From Thermohalobaculum sp050043005 (GTDB lineage: Bacteria; Pseudomonadota; Alphaproteobacteria; Rhodobacterales; Rhodobacteraceae): a stretch of DNA of 30,579 bases. Within the stretch, counting starts at the first letter, position 1. Each line of letters starts with the position of its first letter. A model generated the notes under the pieces. The model made no database searches. It saw only the letters and a list, made by a program, of their open reading frames with translations, and was not told the DNA's origin. A program made the translations under genes and the position numbers. Positions 24,029-30,579 of the stretch are shown here, piece after piece. The stretch is taken from NCBI GenBank assembly GCA_050043005.1, contig JBHJIZ010000065.1, positions 1 through 30,579 on the forward strand, in the 5' to 3' direction.

Positions 24029-25705
24029 TCAGGCGTGCTCTTCGCGGAGTTCTTCCTCGAGCGCGCGGTTGTAGGCCCGCAAGGCATCGACATGGAACAG
24101 CGCGCCCAGCAACTCGGGCGTCTGGCCATCGCCGCGATCGGGCTCGACGACCGGCAGGTAGGTCCCGGACAGCCGTTCGAACATCGGCAGCGCACGTTCC
24201 AGCGTCTCGTCGGGCCGCAGAACAGCGCCCTGCGCGACCAGTTCCTGGCAGCCGCTGTCGGGCGCGCAATTCTCGGCGCCGCGATGACGCATCAGGTGAC
24301 TGACCTCCATGGTCGCGGCAAGGTAGCCCTGTGGTCCGTCAGAAAGATGCAGACCGCGGTTTTCGAGTTGCGTCAGGAAGAAGCTGCGCATCAGGAACCG
24401 GTCGGAGATGACCGAGGCCAGCGAGACCGACACCATCACGGCGATCGAGGTCTGGAAATCCCCGGTCAGTTCGAAGACGATCAGCGTCGAAGAGATCGGC
24501 GCCCCCAGCACGGCGGCGGCAACAGCCCCCATGCCGGCGAGCGCATAGATCGCCTCGACCCCCGATACCAGCGGGAAGATCGCCGTCGCGACATCTCCGA
24601 ACGCGGCACCAGTGAGGGCGCCGACCATCACCGCCGGAGAGAAGACACCCCCGCCCATGCGGCCCGCGAAGGTGATCGCAACCGCCGCCACTTTGACCAT
24701 GGCGAAAAGAACAGCGACCAGAAACGGCGTCTCTGACGTGAGAGCCAGAAACGTCGTCTCGTACCCGACGCCGATGATGTGCGGGAACTGGATCGCGATC
24801 AGGCCCAGGAAGATGCCCGCCACAGCCGGGCGCAGGCTGTCCGGCAGGCGGGTCGCCGACTGGACACGATCGGCGATCTTTTCGGCGAAGAACAGCACGC
24901 GCATCATGATCACACCGACAAAGCCGCACACGATGCCCAGGATCATGAAGGCGGGCATTTCCCAGTAGAACGCGAGCGACTGCGCCGGCAGATCGAACGT
25001 GCTGAAATCGCCCAGATGGATCCGGCTGACAATCGCCGCGGCCACCGAGGCGACGACGATCGGGCCGAACGAGTGCAGTGCATAGTGGCGCAGGATGACC
25101 TCGAGCGCGAACAGCGCCCCGGCGATCGGCGCGTTGAACGACGCCGAGACGGCCGCGGCCGCAGCACACCCCAGGATGTCCCGCGCTGTGACGGGCGAGG
25201 CGCGCAGCCGATCCGAAACCCAGGTCGCGATGACAGCGCCGATGTGGACCGCCGGACCCTCGCGGCCCGTCGAGCCTCCGGTCGACAGGGTGACAAGTGC
25301 GGCCAGCGCCGAAGCGCCCCCCTGGGATTTGCTGATGCGCCCTGAATTCATCGCCGCCGCGTGGATCACATCGTCGATGCCGCGTGCGCGTTTGGTCGGC
25401 GACAGGCGCGTCAGGATCTGTCCGACGATCAGACCGCCGATGATCGGAACCAGCAGCACATGCCACCAGTCCAGGGTCGCCGCGTGACTGTGCAGAGTGG
25501 CCGAGTCGGTTCCGTAGAACAGCGTCTCGAGTGCCGCGATCGCCATTCGAAAGCCCAGAACCGCATATCCGGTGACGACACCGACGACGACTGCAACCGG
25601 CCAGAGGGCCAACTGGCTTGCTCCGCTGAAAGCGTCAGTCTTAGAGATCCGGTCCCGCGCCCTGCGAAACCGCGCCAGCAACCGGTTTGGCGATGAGTGC
25701 GCCAT
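24029..25705 (-). CDS. ClC-family chloride channel / H+-Cl- antiporter
   Basis: A 558-aa integral membrane protein of the ClC family. Selectivity-filter motifs are present: GGSTGREGPAVHIG (with the gating glutamate of GREGP) and MGGGVFSPAVMVG, plus many hydrophobic helices and the ALAGMGAVAAAVLGAPIS segment. After the membrane part a cytoplasmic tail of about 90 residues (…LPVVEPDRGDGQTPELLGAL…) resembles a single or degenerate CBS domain. Whether it is a channel or a Cl-/H+ exchanger cannot be settled here. Two starts are possible: ATG 25804 adds 33 residues of unusual composition; ATG 25705 gives a more typical N-terminus. Neither has a strong ribosome binding site. Confidence 0.9.
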   Translation of the reverse strand: MAHSSPNRLLARFRRARDRISKTDAFSGASQLALWPVAVVVGVVTGYAVLGFRMAIAALETLFYGTDSATLHSHAATLDWWHVLLVPIIGGLIVGQILTRLSPTKRARGIDDVIHAAAMNSGRISKSQGGASALAALVTLSTGGSTGREGPAVHIGAVIATWVSDRLRASPVTARDILGCAAAAAVSASFNAPIAGALFALEVILRHYALHSFGPIVVASVAAAIVSRIHLGDFSTFDLPAQSLAFYWEMPAFMILGIVCGFVGVIMMRVLFFAEKIADRVQSATRLPDSLRPAVAGIFLGLIAIQFPHIIGVGYETTFLALTSETPFLVAVLFAMVKVAAVAITFAGRMGGGVFSPAVMVGALTGAAFGDVATAIFPLVSGVEAIYALAGMGAVAAAVLGAPISSTLIVFELTGDFQTSIAVMVSVSLASVISDRFLMRSFFLTQLENRGLHLSDGPQGYLAATMEVSHLMRHRGAENCAPDSGCQELVAQGAVLRPDETLERALPMFERLSGTYLPVVEPDRGDGQTPELLGALFHVDALRAYNRALEEELREEHA

Positions 25706-25914
25706 GCGTGCAAGCCAAGCAAATCCCGTATCATGCGAGCGTAGGCAGACTGGCCACCATGCGCAAGGTGCGAGACGCGGAAATTCTGTTGAAAATTGAG
25801 ACATTTACCGCGCTGCACGATCACGGTTCAGTCAGCCATCGGATGCTCCCGCAGAATGGCACCTCACGACGGGTGCACGGCGCGTGGGATCAACGCCGCG
25901 TGAGGCGGGTGTGA

Positions 25915-26412
25915 CTACTCCGCTGCCTTGCGACGAATGCCGATTCCAGCGCCAACCTGGTCGGGCCATGGCAACCCTTTGTGCGCCTCGAGCAGACCCT
26001 GAATCCGCGACGCCACAACCTCCGGATAGTTTGCCGACCGCCGTGCTGTCAGGTCCACATTCATCGACAGCGTCTCGTAGGTCGCGGCGATCGTGCCCTT
26101 CTCGACATGGTGCATCGTGACGAACATGTGCATCCGCTTGTGATCGGCATCCAGCAATTGCGCCTCGCAATAGTAATGCTGACCGGCGAACAATTCGTCG
26201 AGGTAGTGGATCGTATTCACCAGCGCCATCGGACCCATGCCGAACTTCTGCACCAGATCGATGCCGACACCCACCGCGTCGAACGCCTCGTCCAGCGCCT
26301 GATCGATCGCCATCAGGTAGTAAGCGACGTTCATGTGCCCGTTGTAATCGATCCACTCGGTCGGAACTTCACGCGTTTGCGTGCGGATCGGCTTTGTCTC
26401 GAATTCACTCAT
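25915..26412 (-). CDS. Hotdog-fold acyl-CoA thioesterase (4HBT type)
   Basis: A 165-aa thioesterase-superfamily protein. The N-terminus VPTEWIDYNGHMNVAYYL contains the 4-hydroxybenzoyl-CoA-thioesterase-type D-x-N-G-H-M-N catalytic motif, followed by the long hotdog helix and strands. It resembles the betainyl-CoA thioesterases of carnitine breakdown in N-terminal sequence, but that specificity is only a possibility, since no other carnitine gene is in view. ATG 26412 has AGGG 9 nt upstream and is preferred over ATG 26418. Divergent from the FAD dehydrogenase, with 98 nt between. Confidence 0.86.
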   Translation of the reverse strand: MSEFETKPIRTQTREVPTEWIDYNGHMNVAYYLMAIDQALDEAFDAVGVGIDLVQKFGMGPMALVNTIHYLDELFAGQHYYCEAQLLDADHKRMHMFVTMHHVEKGTIAATYETLSMNVDLTARRSANYPEVVASRIQGLLEAHKGLPWPDQVGAGIGIRRKAAE

Positions 26413-26510
26413 GATCATACACCCTGTCTGCTTGCGCCCTACCCTAACTCGGCTATGGTCCCCGACAAAAGCCCAAGTGCTGTTATCGCGTGGGATTGGG
26501 AGGGGTGATC

Positions 26511-27887
26511 ATGAGCATAGAGAGCGCCATCACAGAACTCGAACCGCAGTTTGGCAAACGGCTCAGCCGGGCTGCCGCGATCCTCGAGCAGCACGGCAAG
26601 GACGAGGCCTGGCACAAGCCCTCGCCGCCGGATGCCGTGATCTGGCCGCACTCGACCGACGAAGTCAGTCTGATCGCGCGCACCTGCAACGCGCACGGCT
26701 GTCCGATCATCGCCTGGGGGGCTGGCACCTCGCTGGAGGGTCACGTGATACCCGTTCAGGGCGGGATCACGCTGGATCTGAGCGAGATGAACGCGGTGCT
26801 GTCGGTTCACCCGGAGGACATGGACGTCACCGTCCAGCCCGGCATCACCCGAAAACGCCTGAACGAGGAGTTGCGCGACACCGGACTTTTCTTTCCGATC
26901 GATCCGGGTGCCGATGCCACCATCGGCGGCATGGCGGGGACGCGTGCCTCGGGCACCTGTGCCGTGCGCTATGGGACGATGCGCGAATCGGTGCTGGCGC
27001 TGGAGGTGGTCCTGGCCGATGGCCGCGTCATCCGGACCGGGACACGGGCGAAGAAGTCGTCGGCGGGCTACGACCTGACCAAGCTGTTCGTCGGCTCGGA
27101 AGGGACGCTTGGCATCATCACCGAGATCACGTTGCGCCTGCACGGCGTGCCCGAAGCGACGTCGGCCGCGATCTGCGCGTTCCCGACAGCGCGCGATGCC
27201 GTGAACACTGCGATCCAGACCATCCAGATGGGCATTCCGATCGCCCGGATCGAATTTCTCGACGTGCCGGCGATCCAGGCCGTCAACACTGCAAACGGTT
27301 ATGAGATGTCCGAGCAACCGACGCTGTTCATGGAGTTCCATGGCTCGGACGCAGGCGTGGCCGAACAAGCTGAAACTGTGGCGGAACTGGCCTCGGAGCA
27401 TGACGGATCGGGCTTTGAATGGACCACCAAGGCCGAGGACCGCACCAAGCTCTGGACTGCGCGGCACAACTTCGCCTATTCGGTCGGTCAGCAGCATCCC
27501 GGGAAAAGACTGTTGGCGACCGATGCCTGCGTGCCGATCTCGCGTTTGGCCGATTGCATCGACGAGACCGCCGAGGATGCTGCCTCCAGCCACCTGTTCT
27601 ATTGCGTTGTCGGGCATGTCGGCGATGGCAACTTCCACGGCACGCTGGTGCTCGACCCCGATGATCCGGAGGATGTGGCCGAAGCGCAGCGCATGACCGA
27701 CCGCCTGACCGAACGGACACTTGCGATGGGCGGCACGATCTCGGGCGAGCATGGTGTCGGTTTCGGCAAGAAGAAGTTCATGGAACGCGAGCACGGCGCG
27801 GATGCCTGGGGCCTGATGGGCGCGATCAAGCAGAGCTTCGATCCGAACGGCATTCTGAACCCGGGCAAGCTGTTGCCAGGCAACTGA
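26511..27887 (+). CDS. FAD-linked D-2-hydroxyacid dehydrogenase (GlcD/D-lactate dehydrogenase type)
   Basis: A 458-aa flavoprotein of the GlcD / cytochrome D-lactate dehydrogenase family, which oxidises D-2-hydroxyacids and passes electrons to the respiratory chain. The N-terminal FAD domain has WGAGTSLEGHVIPVQGGI and GADATIGGMAGTRASGT, the C-terminal cap ends with the family signature GEHGVGFGKKKFM and PNGILNPGKLLP. Complete, single-subunit form without an iron-sulfur domain. ATG 26511 with AGGGG upstream. D-lactate is the best substrate guess; others such as D-2-hydroxyglutarate are not excluded. Confidence 0.9.
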   Translation: MSIESAITELEPQFGKRLSRAAAILEQHGKDEAWHKPSPPDAVIWPHSTDEVSLIARTCNAHGCPIIAWGAGTSLEGHVIPVQGGITLDLSEMNAVLSVHPEDMDVTVQPGITRKRLNEELRDTGLFFPIDPGADATIGGMAGTRASGTCAVRYGTMRESVLALEVVLADGRVIRTGTRAKKSSAGYDLTKLFVGSEGTLGIITEITLRLHGVPEATSAAICAFPTARDAVNTAIQTIQMGIPIARIEFLDVPAIQAVNTANGYEMSEQPTLFMEFHGSDAGVAEQAETVAELASEHDGSGFEWTTKAEDRTKLWTARHNFAYSVGQQHPGKRLLATDACVPISRLADCIDETAEDAASSHLFYCVVGHVGDGNFHGTLVLDPDDPEDVAEAQRMTDRLTERTLAMGGTISGEHGVGFGKKKFMEREHGADAWGLMGAIKQSFDPNGILNPGKLLPGN

Positions 27888-27935
27888 GGCGGCCGTTCAG
27901 CTCACTCAAGGACCGACACGGACAGTGAGCGGGCA

Positions 27936-27957
27936 GTCCCGGGTCTTCGCCCGGGAC
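27936..27957. terminator. Bidirectional hairpin between convergent genes
   Basis: Perfect 8-bp stem GTCCCGGG/CCCGGGAC with a TCTTCG loop, located between the ends of the FAD dehydrogenase (+) and the amidohydrolase (-). Symmetric and GC-rich, suitable to stop or stabilise transcripts from both sides; no T-run. Confidence 0.55.
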
Positions 27958-28008
27958 GGTGCGGGACTTGGGTCCGATCCATGCGCTTAGAGACGAGTTC
28001 GTGCGTGT

Positions 28009-28920
28009 TCACGCTGCTGGCGGAAAGCCGTACAGACGCGCCGGGTTGTCGACCAGGATCGCGTGGCGCAAACCGGCGTCGGGTGCATAGTCTTCCAACG
28101 CGGACAGCAACAGTCCGGTATCCGGCATGTTCTTCGCCAGCGACACATGGGGCCAGTCGGTGCCCCAGACCATGTTCTCGTGCCGCGCCTCGATCAGCGC
28201 CAACGCTGTCGGGATCGCATCGCGATAGTCAGGATACGCCTCCGAAATCCGATAGTTTCCCGACAGCTTTATCCAACAGATCCCGTCCCGGACCAGCCGC
28301 AGCAGGGCCTGGAAGCCGGGATGATCCAAGCTTTCGGAGACCGGCAGATATCCCATGTGATCGATAACGACTGGCACGCCGAGGCTGCGGAGCTGGTCTT
28401 CTATGCCGAGAAGGTCGTGCCCGACATTGATCAGCAACTGGATATGCCAGCCCAAGGCCTTCACACGACCAGCCAGCGGGGCAAACGCATCCAACCCGAC
28501 CCCGCCGCCGAACAGCACGTTCAACCGGATCCCGCGAATGCCGCCCGCATTCAGCGATTCCAACGCAGCATCACTCACGTCGGCATCGACAACGGCAATC
28601 CCGCGCGCGTTCGGACCGTATCCTGCGATGGCTTCGACCGTGATGCGGTTGTCCGTCCCGTGGACCGAGGGCGTCACGATGACCGCGCGCTCGATGCCGA
28701 GGGCAAGGTGCATGGCGCGGTACATCTCGAGCGACGCTTCCGGCGGGGTGTAGGAACGCTCCGGCACGAACGGGTAGTCTGGCGGCAGGCCGATCACGTG
28801 CGAATGGCAGTCTGTCGCGCCCGGCGGCATCTTGAACTTGGGCGGCGTCGGGTTCGGATCCGGGCCGAGGCAGGCAAAGGTCACGGGCAGTCTCGCTTCT
28901 GTTGGCGTGCGCGCCGTCAT
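28009..28920 (-). CDS. Amidohydrolase family 2 protein (LigI-like metal-dependent hydrolase)
   Basis: A 303-aa TIM-barrel hydrolase of the amidohydrolase_2 group. Motifs: GATDCHSHVIG (HxH), IDHMGY and WGTDWPHVSL, the last as in 2-pyrone-4,6-dicarboxylate lactonase LigI and relatives. Members hydrolyse lactones or decarboxylate aromatic acids; the substrate here is unknown. The reading frame stays open upstream to 29643, antisense to bluB, which is not coding. I chose ATG 28920 (MTARTPTEARLP); ATG 28968 would add 16 residues. Ribosome binding site is poor for both. Transcribed divergently from the cobalamin riboswitch. Confidence 0.85.
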   Translation of the reverse strand: MTARTPTEARLPVTFACLGPDPNPTPPKFKMPPGATDCHSHVIGLPPDYPFVPERSYTPPEASLEMYRAMHLALGIERAVIVTPSVHGTDNRITVEAIAGYGPNARGIAVVDADVSDAALESLNAGGIRGIRLNVLFGGGVGLDAFAPLAGRVKALGWHIQLLINVGHDLLGIEDQLRSLGVPVVIDHMGYLPVSESLDHPGFQALLRLVRDGICWIKLSGNYRISEAYPDYRDAIPTALALIEARHENMVWGTDWPHVSLAKNMPDTGLLLSALEDYAPDAGLRHAILVDNPARLYGFPPAA

Positions 28921-29022
28921 CCTAACCGCCCGGCCACCATCGGCAATCGGGCACGCGATGAGTGGCATCCCGTCGGGCCAAATCCCCCTTGAACACCACC
29001 GCCCGATCTGCCTAGATCGCCG

Positions 29023-29177
29023 TGTCAGGTGCCCTCCAAACGAGGGAGAATCGGGAAGCCGGGGCAGAACCGGCGCGGGCCCGCCGCTGTAACGGGGACG
29101 AGCAGGCAAACGCCACTGGAGCGATCCGGGAAGGCGCCGGCGCTCGGACGAACCGAAGCCAGAAGACCGGCCTGACG
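29023..29177 (+). promoter_or_regulatory. Cobalamin (AdoCbl) riboswitch
   Basis: Conserved blocks are in order: GAGGGAGAATCGGGAAGCCG, then GGGCCCGCCGCTGTAACGGGG-like core (about 29076-29097), and the B12 box AGCCAGAAGACCGGCCTG (about 29158-29174). The closing P1 helix is GTCAGG (29024-29029) with CCTGAC (29171-29176). It is followed by bluB, a cobalamin-synthesis gene, the expected target. Binding of adenosylcobalamin is expected to reduce bluB expression. Confidence 0.92.
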
Positions 29178-29186
29178 ACATCGCAG

Positions 29187-29207
29187 GCTTCGCATGGACG
29201 GCGAAGC
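29187..29207 (+). promoter_or_regulatory. Putative expression-platform hairpin of the riboswitch
   Basis: GCTTCGC/GCGAAGC, a 7-bp perfect stem with a 7-nt loop, between the riboswitch aptamer and the AGGAGG of bluB (29224-29229). No T-run, so translational control or a switch helix is more likely than termination. Confidence 0.5.
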
Positions 29208-29235
29208 GGCACCGCAAGATGTCAGGAGGCCTGTT

Positions 29236-29916
29236 GTGCCCGATCCGTCCCCGTGCGCCCCGCGCGCCGCCCGCGTGTTCACGCCTACTGAGCGTCAGGC
29301 GCTTTACGATGTCATCGCGCACCGCCGCGATGTGCGGAACGAGTTTCTGCCTGACCCGGTGGACGCCGCGACCCTGCGCCGGATCCTGCAAGCTGCCCAT
29401 GCCGCGCCTTCCGTCGGGCTGTCGCAACCGTGGAACTTCATCCTGATCCGCGATCCAGCACAGCGCGCGCGGGTCAAGGACGCGTTTGGCAAAGCGAATG
29501 CCGAGGCTGCGGCGATGTTCGCGGAGGAAAAACGCTCGGACTATACTGCGCTGAAGCTGGAAGGCATCGAGAAGGCACCTCTGAACATCTGCGTGACCTG
29601 CGACCGGGAGCGTGGCGGGAAAGTTGTTCTGGGGCGGACGCACAACCCCGACATGGATCTTTATTCGTCGGTCTGCGCTGTGCAGAATCTATGGCTTGCC
29701 GCACGGGCCGAAGGTGTCGGTGTCGGCTGGGTCAGCATCTTCAAGGATGCCGATCTGCGCAAGATCCTGAACCTTCCCGACCACGTGGCGATCATCGCCT
29801 ATCTTTGCGTGGGCTATGTCGATGAGTTGTTCGAAAGCCCCGAGCTGGCGGCGCGTGGCTGGGCGACCGAGGATAGCCTGGACTCCGTCATCATGGAAGA
29901 AGGCTGGACCGCGTGA
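29236..29916 (+). CDS. bluB: 5,6-Dimethylbenzimidazole synthase
   Basis: A 226-aa enzyme with a nitroreductase-like fold that breaks down reduced FMN with oxygen to make 5,6-dimethylbenzimidazole, the lower ligand of vitamin B12. Family features: VIAHRRDVRNEFLPDPVD at the N-terminus, AAHAAPSVGLSQPWNF (FMN contacts), and a C-terminal VGVGWVSIFKD and AYLCVGYVDEL. The start is decided by a perfect AGGAGG (29224-29229) 6 nt before GTG 29236; the ATG at 29194 in the same frame lies inside the loop of the expression-platform hairpin and has no ribosome binding site. Controlled by the cobalamin riboswitch just upstream. Stands alone at the end of its transcript. Confidence 0.94.
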   Translation: MPDPSPCAPRAARVFTPTERQALYDVIAHRRDVRNEFLPDPVDAATLRRILQAAHAAPSVGLSQPWNFILIRDPAQRARVKDAFGKANAEAAAMFAEEKRSDYTALKLEGIEKAPLNICVTCDRERGGKVVLGRTHNPDMDLYSSVCAVQNLWLAARAEGVGVGWVSIFKDADLRKILNLPDHVAIIAYLCVGYVDELFESPELAARGWATEDSLDSVIMEEGWTA

Positions 29917-29966
29917 TCGACCCGTTGAGCTTGTGTGGCGTTCTTAATCCCTAAAGCGTTTCGGTT

Positions 29967-30113
29967 TTAACCTGAGCCATATCCTGATGCCTCAAAGAAG
30001 TTACTGCATTCGCTGGCATCGAACAGATCGCATATCTCACCGATTGTTCTGAAAGCGGTATCGAATGTTCGTGCCGGTGCTCTGCGCAGATGTGCCTTCA
30101 GTTTCGAATAAGC
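29967..30113 (-). pseudogene. C-terminal remnant of an IS630-family transposase
   Basis: On the minus strand 48 codons plus a TAA stop encode AYSKLKAHLRRAPARTF, then IGEICDLF, and end NFFEASGYGSG, which is the characteristic C-terminal end of IS630-family transposases. Upstream of the first AYSK the frame no longer resembles the family (the usual SPDLNPIE segment is absent), so the element is truncated near 30114-30119. The AT-rich sequence on the left (TAAAGCGTTTCGGTTTTAACC-like, 29952-29972) may be the terminal repeat. The remaining sequence of the 370-nt gap 29917-30286 shows nothing else recognisable. Confidence 0.8.
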
Positions 30114-30286
30114 GTCTCGATCCGCTCTGGGCGTCACCCCGCACGAGAACCGACCGCCCTGCCCCGCATCCGTGCGCGGCAGCGCTTTGGGCTGCGCGGT
30201 CTTCAGGCGAGATCTGAATGCATCCGCGTTACCGCACGCGTCTTGGCACGCTTTACCGCATCCTTGGCGGCACCCTTGCCAGCGCG

Positions 30287-30579
30287 TCAGGTTGCCAGTT
30301 CGGTGCCACTGCGCTTGATCATCTCGTTGCAGATCTGGTCAAACGCACTCCGCCAAGCCAGTTGAACATCATCGGTGAACTTGGATTTCAGGGCCTCGGC
30401 GATCGAGTCGATCAGCGCTTCCTGCATCTCACGATAGTCCATCGGCAGAAGCTTGAACGGCGCGTGTCCATCTGCAAGCAGATCGAGACGCCGGATCAGT
30501 TCGGCCTCGTCTTCCAGATTTTCGATGATGAAGGCGATTGCCGCCAAGAAGCGCATACCCTGCTCGCGCAAATCATCGG
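30287..30579 (-). CDS. Globin (C-terminal part, cut by the window edge)
   Basis: The visible 97 residues on the minus strand match the second half of a bacterial haemoglobin-type globin: a helix FLAAIAFIIENLEDEAELIRR, then HAPFKLLPMDYREMQ with the proximal histidine of the heme pocket, and AEALKSKFTDDVQLAWRSAF, a typical G-H helix segment with the FT..V..AW pattern. The reading frame is open to the right edge, so the start and N-terminal half lie beyond 30579. Could be a single-domain globin or the end of a globin-coupled protein; role (oxygen or NO handling) is inferred from family. After its TGA the frame stays open for 27 more codons. Confidence 0.8.
   Translation of the reverse strand, partial: DDLREQGMRFLAAIAFIIENLEDEAELIRRLDLLADGHAPFKLLPMDYREMQEALIDSIAEALKSKFTDDVQLAWRSAFDQICNEMIKRSGTELAT

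Noticed and set aside
25706..25914. Small plus-strand reading frame with a LysR-like looking stretch (LLKIETFTALHDHGSV)
   Set aside because: The resemblance is short and there is no ribosome binding site or further family sequence; overlaps the ClC 5' region.
28921..29643. Upstream extension of the amidohydrolase frame to 544 codons
   Set aside because: It would run antisense through the cobalamin riboswitch and bluB; family length and N-terminus fit a start at 28920.

Overview
The window is GC-rich, densely coded DNA with short overlaps between genes. The gene families suggest an alphaproteobacterium, most likely of the Rhodobacterales (Roseobacter group). This placement rests on gene content (tryptophan-to-anthranilyl-CoA genes, a UPF0261 protein, AzlCD, a B12-riboswitch-controlled bluB, several ABC and SDR families) and is inference; no rRNA or marker gene is present.

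Left part (1-7085): a tryptophan catabolic operon (tryptophan 2,3-dioxygenase, a 2-aminobenzoate-CoA-ligase-like enzyme, a RidA-like protein); a UPF0261 (Tm-1-like) gene on the minus strand bracketed by a perfect 21-bp direct repeat; a class III aminotransferase; and an AzlC/AzlD branched-chain amino acid export pair.

Middle (7167-15792): a LysR regulator divergent from an Ugp/Mal-type ABC importer operon (ATPase, two permeases, binding protein) that ends with a cpdA/GpdQ-type phosphodiesterase. Two related GGGTGCG/CGCACCC hairpins flank the binding-protein gene. Then come a DsbA-like isomerase (minus), a small secreted protein, and an SDR whose Shine-Dalgarno sequence lies inside a 9-bp + 5-bp hairpin.

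The most interesting region (15929-23309) is a compact five-gene plus-strand cluster: a 1067-aa zinc-ribbon / class III cyclase / ATPase / TPR-like signalling protein, a YcaO enzyme, a TfuA partner, a cytoplasmic HEAGH metalloprotease, and a 291-aa protein. The last protein carries 13 perfect tandem copies of the hexapeptide SRAMMQ plus a degenerate 14th (ARAMM). All nucleotide differences between the 13 units are synonymous, and all six serine codons are used. I propose a RiPP-like system in which YcaO-TfuA modifies a repeated methionine-rich core (backbone thioamidation is the best precedent, serine azoline the alternative) and the protease matures it. The enzymes are recognised from motifs; the system-level role is inference.

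Right part (23310-30579): a 482-nt intergenic stretch, a small conserved-looking protein, a ClC chloride channel/transporter, a hotdog thioesterase, a GlcD-type FAD dehydrogenase, an amidohydrolase, a cobalamin riboswitch with bluB (GTG start behind a perfect AGGAGG), a 49-codon remnant of an IS630-family transposase, and the C-terminal part of a globin cut by the window edge.
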